Notes: generated from the sequence alone by a model not told the origin. A DNA stretch of 64,000 nucleotides from Salinicola corii (GCF_008298015.1 NZ_VTPX01000013.1:32405-96404); one strand, 5' to 3'; shown: positions 9,170-20,735, counted from the first letter of the stretch. Made by a program: numbers and translations.

Positions 9170-9385
9170 ATGCCCGCTGTTAAAGTACGTGATAACGAGC
9201 CGTTCGACGTCGCACTGCGTCGCTTCAAACGCTCCTGCGAGAAAGCCGGAGTTCTGTCCGAAGTCCGCCGTCGCGAAACTTACGAAAAGCCCACTGCGGT
9301 TCGCAAGCGTAAAGCTGCGGCTGCCGTGAAGCGTCACGCCAAGAAGTTGCAGCGTGAACGTAAGCGTTTCGAACGCTTGTATTGA
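9170..9385 (+). CDS. rpsU: 30S ribosomal protein S21
   Basis: A 71-residue, very basic protein, the normal length for bS21. It starts [21 protein letters not shown] and ends in a Lys/Arg-rich tail ([21 protein letters not shown]). bS21 helps initiation on the 30S subunit. It is the first gene of the rpsU-dnaG-rpoD operon, with its promoter about 170 bases upstream and a hairpin terminator directly after it, so most transcripts probably end before dnaG. Confidence 0.98.
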   Translation: MPAVKVRDNEPFDVALRRFKRSCEKAGVLSEVRRRETYEKPTAVRKRKAAAAVKRHAKKLQRERKRFERLY

Positions 9386-9424
9386 TCCGTACTGCGGTGA
9401 CCTTGGTCACCCAGAGGGACGATC

Positions 9425-9457
9425 AAACGGCCGCCGCCAAGGTGGCCGTTTGTTTTT
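9425..9457 (+). terminator. Rho-independent terminator between rpsU and dnaG
   Basis: The stem AAACGGCCGCC / GGTGGCCGTTT is 11 pairs with one G-U pair, a five-base loop GCCAA, and a T-rich run afterwards. A partial terminator at this exact position is a known feature of the E. coli operon, where it keeps S21 much more abundant than primase. Confidence 0.85.
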
Positions 9458-9573
9458 ACCCCGCCGCCATTCACCGATGTCGGCACATGGGCAGGGCTCT
9501 TCTGGCTGGTCTATATTCAAGGGCAGCATAGAGCCTATCTAGCCTTCAGTCCGATTCTCCAGAGCCCCTCGAC

Positions 9574-11481
9574 ATGGCCGGACAGATCTCCCAGCGCTTC
9601 ATCGATGACCTGTTGGCGCGCACCGATATCGTCGATGTGATCTCCGAGCGAGTTCAGCTCAAGAAAAGCGGGCGTAACCACAGCGGTCTCTGCCCGTTTC
9701 ATCAGGAAAATTCGCCGTCGTTCACGGTGAGTCAGGACAAGCAGTTCTATCACTGCTTTGGTTGCAGCGCTCATGGCAATGCCCTGCGCTTCCTGATGGA
9801 GTTCGACAACCTGCGTTTTCCCGAAGCCGTCGAACAGCTGGCTTCCCGTGCGGGAATGCAGGTCGAGCGGGAAGGTGGCGAGGATCCGGGGGCCCGGCAG
9901 CGCCAGCAGAAGCGTGAAGAGGGCGTCAACCTGCTGGAACTGGCGTCGCGTTTCTTTCGTGAGCGTCTGGCGCTCGGCGGTGGGCGTCAGGCCCGCCAGT
10001 ATCTCGACCGCCGCGGCCTGAGTCAGGAGGTCATTCGCGACTTCGGCATTGGCTACGCCGAGGATGAATGGGAGTCGCTCAAGCGCTATCTGCTCGAGCA
10101 GGGCATCAGCGAGGCGGTTCAGGTCGAGTACGGACTGCTGGTGCACCGCGAGGAGACCGGGCGCACCTACGACCGTTTTCGCGACCGCGTGGTGTTCCCG
10201 ATCCGGGACTGGAAAGGACGCACCATCGCTTTTGGCGGGCGGGTGCTGGGCGACGCCAAGCCCAAGTACCTCAACTCGCCGGAGACACCGGTCTTCCACA
10301 AGGGGCGCGAACTCTACGGGTTGTTCGAGGCGCGTCAGGCTAACCGGCAACTCTCGCGGATGCTGGTGGTCGAAGGTTACATGGATGTGGTGGCTCTGGC
10401 GCAGTTCGGCATACGTAACGCCTGTGCCACCCTGGGCACGGCGCTGACGACCGATCATCTGCAGCGGCTGTTTCGACTGGTGGACGAAGTGGTGTTCTGC
10501 TTCGACGGCGACAATGCGGGCCGCCAAGCGGCGCGTCGCTCGTTGCAGACGGCACTGCCGTCGATGATTGACGGTCGTCAGGTCCGCTTCCTGTTCCTGC
10601 CTGAGGGAGAGGACCCCGACACCTTGGTACGCCAGGAGGGGAGGGAAGCGTTCGAGGACCGCATCACCTGCGCCAGCCCGCTATCGGAATTCCTGTTCGA
10701 ACAGGCGGCGGAAGGACGCGATTTGAAGCAGCTCGAAGGCCGAGAGCGTTTTGTCACGGCCGTGCTGGAGGCGCTCAGGCTCCTCCCCGAAGGGGTCCTC
10801 AAGTCGTTGCTGGTAAAGGAGTTGTCGACTCGCAGCGGGATCGAGCAGGCGCAGTTTGCCGACTGGTTCGTCAATCACGCTGCGCCCATGCCGCGTCCGG
10901 CGGTGACGACGGATGTCACCGGCTACGAGGCGCTGATGATGACAGCGGAGGGCGATGCCGAAGCCACTTCAGACCCGGGCTCGACGGTCGATAATGGTAA
11001 TAATCGGGTAAGTCGGCACAGGCTGCCGGCAACTCGCTCAGGAACTGCTACGCTTTCTCTGACCATTCCGGCTCGGATATTGCATCTGTTGCTACACGAG
11101 CCGGGGTTGGTCGACGGCTTGCCGGAATCGGTCGACTGGTGCCCCACCGAGGTGCCCGATGGGCGGTTATGTCGCGAGGTAGTGCAGTTGCTGCGCGCCG
11201 GGCGCTATCGCACTCCTCAGGTGTTGTTGGCTCATTTTCACGGCAGCCCGGATGGGGAGCGGCTCGATCAGTTGGTTCGTCGAGAGCTTGCGATCCCTCG
11301 CGATGTGCGAGCCAGCGAGCTGGACAACTGGGTGCGTTATCTCGAGCGCGAGAGTGCGAGATTGACGCCGGTCGAGGAGTACCGGCAATTGCTGGAAAAG
11401 AGTCGTCGGCCGGGTGCGCTGAGCGACGCGGAGAAACAGCGATTGCGGGAGTTGATCGGCAAGTTGGCCGAGGGGTCGTGA
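9574..11481 (+). CDS. dnaG: DNA primase
   Basis: A 635-residue primase that makes RNA primers for replication together with DnaB. An N-terminal CHC2 zinc finger uses Cys40, His43, Cys61 and Cys64. The TOPRIM catalytic core contains VVEGYMDVVALAQFG and FCFDGDNAGRQAA with its acidic metal ligands. A poorly conserved linker rich in polar residues near 455-490 leads to the C-terminal DnaB-binding helical domain. There is no clear Shine-Dalgarno before the ATG, which fits the low expression known for dnaG. It sits downstream of the rpsU terminator and 289 bases upstream of rpoD. Confidence 0.97.
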   Translation: MAGQISQRFIDDLLARTDIVDVISERVQLKKSGRNHSGLCPFHQENSPSFTVSQDKQFYHCFGCSAHGNALRFLMEFDNLRFPEAVEQLASRAGMQVEREGGEDPGARQRQQKREEGVNLLELASRFFRERLALGGGRQARQYLDRRGLSQEVIRDFGIGYAEDEWESLKRYLLEQGISEAVQVEYGLLVHREETGRTYDRFRDRVVFPIRDWKGRTIAFGGRVLGDAKPKYLNSPETPVFHKGRELYGLFEARQANRQLSRMLVVEGYMDVVALAQFGIRNACATLGTALTTDHLQRLFRLVDEVVFCFDGDNAGRQAARRSLQTALPSMIDGRQVRFLFLPEGEDPDTLVRQEGREAFEDRITCASPLSEFLFEQAAEGRDLKQLEGRERFVTAVLEALRLLPEGVLKSLLVKELSTRSGIEQAQFADWFVNHAAPMPRPAVTTDVTGYEALMMTAEGDAEATSDPGSTVDNGNNRVSRHRLPATRSGTATLSLTIPARILHLLLHEPGLVDGLPESVDWCPTEVPDGRLCREVVQLLRAGRYRTPQVLLAHFHGSPDGERLDQLVRRELAIPRDVRASELDNWVRYLERESARLTPVEEYRQLLEKSRRPGALSDAEKQRLRELIGKLAEGS

Positions 11482-11697
11482 GTCATGCGGCTCATCGACG
11501 GCGACGCGGGTTAATCAAAACAAAAGATCGAGACTGTCGGCAGGGAAGCGTGAAGTGGTCGATCAGCGAGGTTGTCGGCCGAGAGCAGGGTTGAATAGGT
11601 TGAATTGGCGGCGATCGCCACCAGATAGGTAACCAAACACACTAGCACACCTGGCGGGAAAGGTAATAGAAGCTGGCAGCAAAAAGCGGGGGCGCGC

Positions 11698-11703
11698 TAT
11701 ACT
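11698..11703 (+). promoter_or_regulatory. Likely -10 element of a rpoD-proximal promoter
   Basis: TATACT lies 68 bases before the rpoD ATG in the dnaG-rpoD gap. The best -35 partner, around CTGGCAG at 11673-11679, is weak and the spacing is 18-19. A promoter private to rpoD is common in this operon. The rest of the 289-base gap holds no gene I can support. Confidence 0.45.
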
Positions 11704-11770
11704 AGCCGGCTTTTGGGGCGTCGCGCTGTCACCCCAGGTGCTTCATTCTTCTTCGTCGAGTAGGGTTTCT

Positions 11771-13618
<1,848 letters not shown>

Positions 13619-13664
13619 GCGCGCGAAGCGCTATCGCGAAGCCCTATCGCGGGCACGAACGACG

Positions 13665-13701
13665 AGCCCCGCCGACCGAGAGGTTGGCGGGGCTTTGTTT
13701 T
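13665..13701 (+). terminator. Rho-independent terminator of the rpsU-dnaG-rpoD operon
   Basis: The stem AGCCCCGCCGACC / GGTTGGCGGGGCT has 13 pairs including one G-U, a four-base loop, and the T-rich run TTGTTTT. It lies 46 bases after the rpoD stop. Confidence 0.9.
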
Positions 13702-14007
13702 ATCTCGGGTAACAGTGGGGCGCGATAAGCTGAGTCGAGAACCTCACTGTCGAGCATCTTCAGTGGCTCAGCGTCGTACTGACGAGGGGGCTTAACGCTC
13801 GCCCCCTCGCCGCTCCCCCTCTCATTGACGCCACAGACCTGCGAAACCCTGAACACTGAATCGATCAACTCGGGTCGGCGCAAAAGGGCATCCTGCCCAA
13901 CGCGCCTCTTGCGACATCCATGTCGCAAGCCCCGGTTGAACGATTCATCGCTCAGCGCCGGCCTGAATAGGCGTCGCTGGGTGGCGGAATCGAAATGAGT
14001 CGTTTAC
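13702..14007. other. Intergenic region with small hairpins
   Basis: About 306 bases between the rpoD terminator and the convergent end of the hybrid kinase. It holds a perfect 9-bp inverted repeat CTTGCGACA / TGTCGCAAG at 13908-13929 with a four-base loop, and a shorter GGGCA/TGCCC hairpin near 13886-13898. Neither is followed by a T-run. The short open frames here look like chance, and I see no gene. Confidence 0.6.
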
Positions 14008-17000
14008 TCAAGATTCGTCGTCCCCGGATAGCTTCGCCGCACGGCTTGCCTGCAGCGTGCGCGTCATCAAGGCGCGCAGGGCGGCCGGGCGGACTGGCTT
14101 GAGCAGGATCTGGTAGCCGCCACGCTTGATCTCCTCGGCGACCTCCTCGGTGCGGTCGGCGGTGATGACGATGCCGGGAACCGCCTGTTCGCAGAGCTCC
14201 TCCAGTGCCTCCAGCGCCATCATGCCGGTGACTTCGTTGTCGAGATGGTAATCCGCCAGGATCGCGTCCGGGTCGCCCCCCATGTTGCGGATTGCCGATT
14301 TGGCGCCGCCGATCGACGTGGCGGTGTAGACCTCGCACTCCCAGCCCTCGAGCATTGCTTTCATCCCCTCAAGAATCAGTCGCTCGTTGTCGATGCAAAG
14401 AATGCGGGTGCCCGCAAGCTTGTTGCTGACCCGCTTGGTGGATGCTACCTCTTCCGGCTTGACGGCGCCTCGGCGGTCGGCGACCAGCGGCACGGAGACC
14501 GAGAACACCGTGCCTGCGCCCACCCATGAACGCACGCGGATCGGATGCTCGAGGACCCGGCTCATGCGTTCGGCGATCGACAGGCCCAGGCCCAGACCGC
14601 GTTCGCTCTCCTTGTGGCGCGACGCCTGGTCGAGGCGCCGGAACTCCTGGAAGATTTCGCTCAGCTTGGACTCCGGGATGCCGGGGCCGGTATCCCACAC
14701 TTCGATCGCCACGCGATCGCCGCGGCGCCGGCAGCCCAGCAGAACGCGGCCATGCTGGGTATAGCGCAGCGCGTTGGAAAGGAAGTTCTGCACGATGCGA
14801 CGTAGCATCTGGGCGTCGCTGTCGACCCAGCGGTCGGTCGTGACCATGTCCAGATCGAGGCCGCGATCGTCTGCCATGACTTCGAATTCCGCGCGTAGCG
14901 GCTGCAGGATATCGGCCAGCGGAAACTGGCTGCGGCGCGGGGTGAGTGCGCCCGCATCGAGCTTGGAGATGTCGAGCAGCGTGCCCAGCAACTCCTCGGC
15001 GGCCTGCAGGGAGTTGTCGATGTGGCCTATGGTGCGCCCGTGGTCGGCGTCCACGATCTGCTGGCCGAGTGCGGAGGTGAAGAGTCGCGCGGCGTTCAGC
15101 GGCTGCAGCAGGTCGTGACTGGCTGCGGCGAGGAAGCGGGTCTTGGAGGCATTGGCATCCTCGGCGGTCTGCTTGGCCTGGCGTAGCGCCTGCTCGGCCT
15201 CGGCACGGACCCGGTTCTCCTGGCGTAGCGCCGCGTTGGCCTCGGACAGCGCCTGGGTGCGCTCGCGCACTCGCTCCTCCAGGTTTTCGTTGGTCTCGCG
15301 CAGGGCGATCTCGGCCAGCCGGCGTTCGGTGATGTCCTGGTAGAGGGCGAAGAAGCCGAGAATTCGCCCGCCTTCGCCGAAATGGGGGGTATAGGTCACC
15401 AGCATGTAGCGGACGCCACCGTCGCCATCGTCGAGCGAGATCTCGAAGGTGACCCGCTCGCCGCGCAATGCTCGCCGCATCCAGGGTGTTCGCTGGCGCG
15501 CCGTCTGCGGCGGCAGCACGTTCTCCGCCCGCTCCCCGATCACCGCGTTGCGATCGATCCCCATGGCCGCTTCGTAGGCGCGGTTGGTGAAGAGATAGCG
15601 GCACTCTTTGTCGAAGTAGGCTATCAGCGCCGGCACGTTGTCGGTGTAGATGCGAATGTTGCTCTCGGAGCGAATCAGCGCTTCCTCGGTACGCTTCTGC
15701 TGGGTGATGTCCTGATAGGTGTAGACGAACCCGCCGCCCGGCATCGGGTTGCCCAGTACCTCCAGCACCGAACCGTCGGGGCGGTAGCGTTCGTAGCGAT
15801 GGGGCTGGCCGCTGCGGATGTTCTCGATCAGCTGTTCGACGTGTTCCTCCGGATCTCCCGGGCCGTATTCGCCGTTGTGGGCGTTGTAACGGAACACCTT
15901 CTCCATTGGCGTGCCGACCCGGATCAGGTTGTCCGGGAAACGGAAGATCTCCAGATAGCGCTGGTTCCACACCACCAGATTGAGATTCTGGTCGACCACC
16001 CCGATGCCCTGGTTGATGTTCTCGATGGTCGCCTGCAGCAGGGCGCGATTGAACTCCAGTACCTGCGAGGCTTCGTCGACGATCGATATGACATCCGAAA
16101 TCCCGATACCGCGGCCCTGGAGCGCTGAGTTGACCACGATTCGCGATGACGATGCACCGAGCACTGACGCCAGCAGGCGCTCGGTGAACTGAATGACGTC
16201 GATCGAAGCCCGGGTGTTGTTATCCACCGGTTTGGCGTTACGCCGGGCGTAGTCGTCGAAGGCCCGCTCGACCTGCGACTTGCCCAGGAACCGTTCGCAC
16301 AGCACCTTGAGGTCGCCCATGGTGGTCGCCCCGGTCCAGGGGCGGTTGACCGTAGTCTGTCGAGTCTCGATGCTGTCGACGAACAGCGAGGCCTGGATAC
16401 GCTCGACGACCCGCTGTGGGGTCAACTGCGAGATGAAGATATAGAAGAACAGATTGAAGCCCAGCGACAGCATAGCGCCGTGGGCGAAGCTGTCGGTGAC
16501 GTTGAGGCCGAACAGGTGCAGCGGTGATAGCCACTCCAGTCTCAGCGGGCCGCCCACCAGCCAGGCTTCCGGTAGCAGATTGGCCTGGATCAGCGCCGGC
16601 ATCAACAGCGTGTAGGCCCAGATCGCGAAACCGACGTTGAGTCCGGTCACCACGCCCAGGCGATTGCCGCGCTTCCAGTAGAGTCCGCCCAGCACCGCTG
16701 GCGCGAACTGCGCGATGGCGGCGAGGGAGAGCAGGCCGGTGGCGGCGAGCGAGCTGTATTCGGCGACCAACTGATAAAAGAGATAGGCCAGGGCGAGAAT
16801 GACGACGATGGTGAGTCGTCGGGCGCGCAGTACCAGACGGCCGTAGTCGCGAGGCTTCTTTTCGAACCAGCGCAGCCGGAACAGCGCCGGCAGCAGGATC
16901 TCGTTGGAGATCATGATGGCGTTGGAGACGACTGCCATGATCACCATGCCGGTCGCCGCCGAGAGGCCGCCGACGAAGGTCATCATCGCCAGCCACGGCT

Positions 17001-17976
17001 GGTCTGCGACGATCGGTAGCGCGAGTACGTAGCTGTCCGGGGCCAGATCTTCGCCGGCGAACAGCGAGAGTCCCGCCGCGGCCAGCGGCAGCACGAAGAA
17101 GCCGATGGCGATTAGGTAGATCGGGAACAGCCAGCGCGCCCGCTTGGCATCGTCGGTATGGGTGTTCTCGACCACCGTGATGTGAAATTGACGAGGCAGA
17201 CAGAAGACCGCCAGCATCGCCAGCAATGTCTGAGTCCAGAAGCTGGTGTCGAAGTTCTGCTCGGTAAGCTGCTGCTGCAATTTCAGGTAGGTGTCGGCAC
17301 GCGTCAGCAGTTCGCCGAGGCCATCGAACATGCCCCAGGTGACATAGGCGCCCAGGACCAGAAAGACCAGCAGCTTGACGACCGACTCGAAGGCGATGGC
17401 TTGGATCAGCCCTTCATGGTGCTCGGTGGCGTTGGTATCCCGGGTGCCGAAGAGAATCGCGAACGCCGCCATGAAAATGGTGATGTAGAAGGCCGTGTCG
17501 TCAACGATCGGTGCTTTCACTGCGTGGCCGTCGCTGGTCATGACCCGGAACGCGGTGGAAACCGCCTTCAGCTGCAACGCGATGTACGGCAGCGTGCCGA
17601 TCAGCGCGATCAGGCTGGCGAACGCCGCCAGTGACTGCGATTTGCCGTAGCGGGACGCGATGAAGTCGGCGATCGAGGTCACGTTCTGTCGCTTGGCGAC
17701 GCGGATCATCTTGGTGATCACTGGCCAGAACAGCAGGAAGGCGAGCACGGGGCCGACGAAAATGCTGGCGAACGACCAGCCTGAGGTCGCAGCCTGACCC
17801 ACGCTGCCGTAGAAGGTCCAGGAGGTGCAGTAGACCGCCAGCGCCAGGCTGTAGACGATCGGCCGACGGCTCGCCGGGCCATGTCGTCTGGCATGGCGAT
17901 CCCCTCGCCAGGCAATCGCGAACAGCGTGGCCACGTAGAGCAGTGCCACGATGATCAACAATCCGCCTTCAAACAT
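14008..17976 (-). CDS. Hybrid sensor histidine kinase with SLC5-type transporter domain, CrbS/MxtR-like
   Basis: A 1322-residue inner-membrane sensor. An N-terminal sodium:solute symporter-like domain of about 13 helices (residues 1-520) is followed by a STAC-like segment near 550-577 (LKVLCERFLGKSQVERAFDDYA). Two PAS domains begin near 640 and 765, then a coiled coil. The HisKA domain has His954 in AASHDLLQPLNA, the HATPase has GLGLGLSIAER, and a receiver domain has Asp1242 in ILADYHL. This is the layout of CrbS/MxtR, which with the LuxR-type partner CrbR/ErdR switches on acetate use. The ATG at 17976 follows GGGAGAG. It lies in a cluster with an acetate-type symporter, but no partner regulator is in the window. 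Confidence 0.9.
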   Translation of the reverse strand: MFEGGLLIIVALLYVATLFAIAWRGDRHARRHGPASRRPIVYSLALAVYCTSWTFYGSVGQAATSGWSFASIFVGPVLAFLLFWPVITKMIRVAKRQNVTSIADFIASRYGKSQSLAAFASLIALIGTLPYIALQLKAVSTAFRVMTSDGHAVKAPIVDDTAFYITIFMAAFAILFGTRDTNATEHHEGLIQAIAFESVVKLLVFLVLGAYVTWGMFDGLGELLTRADTYLKLQQQLTEQNFDTSFWTQTLLAMLAVFCLPRQFHITVVENTHTDDAKRARWLFPIYLIAIGFFVLPLAAAGLSLFAGEDLAPDSYVLALPIVADQPWLAMMTFVGGLSAATGMVIMAVVSNAIMISNEILLPALFRLRWFEKKPRDYGRLVLRARRLTIVVILALAYLFYQLVAEYSSLAATGLLSLAAIAQFAPAVLGGLYWKRGNRLGVVTGLNVGFAIWAYTLLMPALIQANLLPEAWLVGGPLRLEWLSPLHLFGLNVTDSFAHGAMLSLGFNLFFYIFISQLTPQRVVERIQASLFVDSIETRQTTVNRPWTGATTMGDLKVLCERFLGKSQVERAFDDYARRNAKPVDNNTRASIDVIQFTERLLASVLGASSSRIVVNSALQGRGIGISDVISIVDEASQVLEFNRALLQATIENINQGIGVVDQNLNLVVWNQRYLEIFRFPDNLIRVGTPMEKVFRYNAHNGEYGPGDPEEHVEQLIENIRSGQPHRYERYRPDGSVLEVLGNPMPGGGFVYTYQDITQQKRTEEALIRSESNIRIYTDNVPALIAYFDKECRYLFTNRAYEAAMGIDRNAVIGERAENVLPPQTARQRTPWMRRALRGERVTFEISLDDGDGGVRYMLVTYTPHFGEGGRILGFFALYQDITERRLAEIALRETNENLEERVRERTQALSEANAALRQENRVRAEAEQALRQAKQTAEDANASKTRFLAAASHDLLQPLNAARLFTSALGQQIVDADHGRTIGHIDNSLQAAEELLGTLLDISKLDAGALTPRRSQFPLADILQPLRAEFEVMADDRGLDLDMVTTDRWVDSDAQMLRRIVQNFLSNALRYTQHGRVLLGCRRRGDRVAIEVWDTGPGIPESKLSEIFQEFRRLDQASRHKESERGLGLGLSIAERMSRVLEHPIRVRSWVGAGTVFSVSVPLVADRRGAVKPEEVASTKRVSNKLAGTRILCIDNERLILEGMKAMLEGWECEVYTATSIGGAKSAIRNMGGDPDAILADYHLDNEVTGMMALEALEELCEQAVPGIVITADRTEEVAEEIKRGGYQILLKPVRPAALRALMTRTLQASRAAKLSGDDES

Positions 17977-18078
17977 GAACTCTCTCCCTTGGTCTGCGGC
18001 CATTCTAGGGCAACCTCGGCCCGGCGGGCAGCCACGACCCCGCGCGCCGTGGCAGTGCTGCAGCGTGTTCGTGTTACA

Positions 18079-18594
18079 TCAGCGCTTGAAGCATACCGTC
18101 TCGAGTTGCGGGTCGTCGTCCGCAAGGCGACGCAGACGGTCGATATCGGGCCGGCGGCTATCGCCGACGAGCGGAACCCGCTCGCGGGTACTGCAGTTGA
18201 CCAGGTACGCCTGATGGGTCAGCACGTCGCGATACTGCATTTCGAAACGATAGAGAACGAACTCGACGAGGCGCTCGCCGTCGGCTCGTGATGTCACCAG
18301 CTTGTCGCGATCCACCACGCTGAACGCCGTGGTCAGCGGATAGAGATAGGTCCACGGGCGCCACACCATCCGGCCCTTCTCGGTCGATACCACCGCCGCC
18401 GACTCGGGCAACTGCTGGCGCTTGGATTCATACCAGCCGTACTCGTAGCTGATCTGGTAGGTCAGCAGGCCCAGTCCCGCGCAGGCGGGAATGATCCAGC
18501 GAGGCAGGCGCCCACCGCTGAGAGAACGCAACAACAGCGCTATGCCGGCGGCGCCCACGCCAGCCGAGGCCGCCGCGACCAAATGCCATATCAT
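18079..18594 (-). CDS. Unknown membrane protein of the acetate-type locus
   Basis: A 171-residue protein I do not recognise by function. It has two predicted N-terminal membrane helices (about residues 3-23 and 33-50) and a soluble C-terminal part with several Trp and Tyr residues, a segment WRPWTYLYPL, and one Cys each near residues 134 and 168. It is transcribed with the hybrid kinase gene downstream, about 100 bases away, and is separated from the symporter upstream by a terminator hairpin. Its position suggests a link to sensing or transport of short-chain acids, but that is inference. Confidence 0.75.
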   Translation of the reverse strand: MIWHLVAAASAGVGAAGIALLLRSLSGGRLPRWIIPACAGLGLLTYQISYEYGWYESKRQQLPESAAVVSTEKGRMVWRPWTYLYPLTTAFSVVDRDKLVTSRADGERLVEFVLYRFEMQYRDVLTHQAYLVNCSTRERVPLVGDSRRPDIDRLRRLADDDPQLETVCFKR

Positions 18595-18609
18595 GGTGAT
18601 TCCTTGCGC

Positions 18610-18643
18610 AAAGAATCGGGCTTCCCGCTGGGAAGCCCGATTC
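18610..18643 (-). terminator. Terminator after the symporter gene
   Basis: A perfect 14-bp inverted repeat GAATCGGGCTTCCC / GGGAAGCCCGATTC with a three-base loop, followed in the minus direction by TTTG. It separates the DUF4212-symporter pair from the downstream unknown protein and kinase. Confidence 0.78.
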
Positions 18644-18686
18644 GATTGAAACCCGTCAACCTGGTTGATCAGGATGGCATTGTCGC

Positions 18687-20468
18687 CTAGTGATCGATCG
18701 CGACACCAGCCCCCTTGGGGTAGCGTACGCTTTCCACCAGGTCCTGGATCTCCTGCGGCGGCTCCTCGGTGACGCTGGACACCATGTAGGCCACGGCGAA
18801 GTTGAGGATCGCGCCTACGGCGCCGATGGATAGCGGCGAAATGCCCAGCACCCAGTTGGCTTCGGTGTCCGGCAGGTTGTTGGTATCGGGAATGAAGAAC
18901 CAGCCCTTGTAGACGAAGATGTATACCAGGGTGAAGATCAGGCCCGAGAGCATGCCGGCGATTGCCCCCTTGTTGTTGATGCGCTTGGAGAAGATTCCCA
19001 TCATTAGCGCGGGGAACAGCGAGGCGGCGGCGATACCGAAGGCCAGTGCCACGACCTGGGCGGCGAACCCGGGAGGATTGACGCCGAGATAGGTCGCGAC
19101 CACGATCGCCACGGACATCGAGATACGCGCTGCCCGCAGTTCGCCCTTCTCGGTGATCTTCGGATTGATCGCCCCCTTGATCAGGTCATGACTGATCGCC
19201 GAAGAGATCGCCAGCAACAGGCCTGCCGCGGTGGATAGCGCTGCAGCCAGGCCCCCCGCCGCGATCAGGCCGACCACCCAGCCGGGCAGGTTGGCGATTT
19301 CGGGGTTGGCCAGCACCAGGATGTCGTTGCTGACCTCCAGTTCGTTGCCCTGCCAGCCGCGGTCGGAGAAGTCGGCGGCGTCGTTGTAGAGCTGGATCCT
19401 GCCGTCGTCGTTCTTGTCGTCGAAGGAGATCAGCCCGGTCTCCTCCCAGGTGCGAATCCAGTCAGGACGGTCTGCATAGGCGATGGGATTGGCGGCGGCA
19501 TCCTCGTAGTTCTCGACCTGGGCGGCCATGTCCGGGTAGATGGTGGTCACCAGGTTGAGGCGGGCCATCGAGGCCACGGCCGGCGCCGTCAGGTAGAGCA
19601 GGCCGATGAACACCAGTGCCCAGCCGGCGGACCAGCGCGCGTCGGCGACCTTGGGCACGGTGAAGAAGCGCATGATCACGTGCGGCAGCCCAGCAGTACC
19701 GATCATCAGCGATAGCGTGAACAGCACCATGTTCAGCTTGTTGTCGACCATCGCCGTGTATTCATTGAAACCCAGCGCGGTAACGACCTCGTTGAGCTTG
19801 GCCAATAGCGGCTCGCCGGAGGCGCTGTGATCGGAGAACAGGCCGAGCGGCGGTATCGGGTTGTCGGTCAACTCAAGCGAGATGAATACCGCCGGAATGG
19901 TGTAGGCGACGATCAGCACGATGTACTGAGCCACCTGGGTGTAGGTGATGCCCTTCATTCCCCCCAGGACCGAATAGAAGAACACGACGATGGCGGCGAT
20001 GATGAGGCCGGTGGTCGCGTCGACCTCCAGGAAGCGCGAGAAGGCCACCCCGGCACCGGCCATCTGACCAATGACGTAGGTGAGCGAGGCCACGATCAGG
20101 CAGATCACCGCGACCATGCGCGCCGACTTGCTGTAAAAACGGTCGCCGATAAATTCAGGGACGGTGAACTTGCCGAACTTGCGCAGGTAGGGGGCCAACA
20201 GCAGGGCCAGCAGGACATAGCCACCGGTCCAGCCCATTAGAAAGGTGGAGGCGCCATAACCTGCCGAGGCGATGATTCCCGCCATGGAAATGAACGAGGC
20301 GGCGGACATCCAGTCAGCGCCGATCGCCATACCGTTGGTGATCGGGTGGACACCGCCGCCAGCGACGTAGAAGTCCCTGGTCGAACCGGCCTTGGCCCAG
20401 ATCGCAATGCCGATGTAGATGGCAAAAGAGCCGCCGACGAAGAGAACGTTGATTGCAAATTGACTCAT
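18687..20468 (-). CDS. Sodium:solute symporter, VC_2705 family (acetate-type)
   Basis: A 593-residue SSS (SLC5) transporter with about 13 membrane helices, including GVHPITNGMAIGADWMSAASF near residue 40, the usual Na+-site region of ActP-like carriers. A large loop near residues 300-370 is rich in Asp and Asn (DDKNDDGRIQLYNDAADF). It starts six bases after the DUF4212 gene, with GGAG overlapping that stop, so the two are co-translated. This pairing, with the DUF294 and exonuclease genes opposite, is the VC_2705 arrangement. Acetate or a similar monocarboxylate is the likely substrate, imported with Na+. A symbol such as actP is avoided because the substrate is not shown. Confidence 0.9.
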   Translation of the reverse strand: MSQFAINVLFVGGSFAIYIGIAIWAKAGSTRDFYVAGGGVHPITNGMAIGADWMSAASFISMAGIIASAGYGASTFLMGWTGGYVLLALLLAPYLRKFGKFTVPEFIGDRFYSKSARMVAVICLIVASLTYVIGQMAGAGVAFSRFLEVDATTGLIIAAIVVFFYSVLGGMKGITYTQVAQYIVLIVAYTIPAVFISLELTDNPIPPLGLFSDHSASGEPLLAKLNEVVTALGFNEYTAMVDNKLNMVLFTLSLMIGTAGLPHVIMRFFTVPKVADARWSAGWALVFIGLLYLTAPAVASMARLNLVTTIYPDMAAQVENYEDAAANPIAYADRPDWIRTWEETGLISFDDKNDDGRIQLYNDAADFSDRGWQGNELEVSNDILVLANPEIANLPGWVVGLIAAGGLAAALSTAAGLLLAISSAISHDLIKGAINPKITEKGELRAARISMSVAIVVATYLGVNPPGFAAQVVALAFGIAAASLFPALMMGIFSKRINNKGAIAGMLSGLIFTLVYIFVYKGWFFIPDTNNLPDTEANWVLGISPLSIGAVGAILNFAVAYMVSSVTEEPPQEIQDLVESVRYPKGAGVAIDH

Positions 20469-20474
20469 GCCGGC

Positions 20475-20735
20475 TTACTCCCCGAGACCGAATTTTTTGT
20501 CCAGCCGGTTCATCTTCCAGGCATAGAAGAAGATCAAGCCGATGAAGGCCAGGATGGAACCCTGTTGCGCGAACCAGAAACCCAGGTCGGTACCGCCGAC
20601 CGGTATGCCGGCGAGCAAGGGGCGTAACAGGATGGCGCAGCCATAGGAGACCAGCGCCCAGACGATCAGGCAGCCGGTTATCAGGCGAAGATTCGCCTTC
20701 CAATAGGCAGCAGCTTTGGATTTGTCATCTGCCAT
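20475..20735 (-). CDS. DUF4212 small membrane subunit
   Basis: An 86-residue protein with two membrane helices (about residues 18-40 and 52-72) and a conserved N-terminal YWKANLRL motif. It belongs to the DUF4212 group found directly upstream of VC_2705-type symporters, like YjcH before ActP in E. coli. It probably assists or forms part of the transporter. The ATG at 20735 follows GGAG nine bases away. Frames extending further upstream start in the non-coding region and are not convincing. Confidence 0.88.
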   Translation of the reverse strand: MADDKSKAAAYWKANLRLITGCLIVWALVSYGCAILLRPLLAGIPVGGTDLGFWFAQQGSILAFIGLIFFYAWKMNRLDKKFGLGE

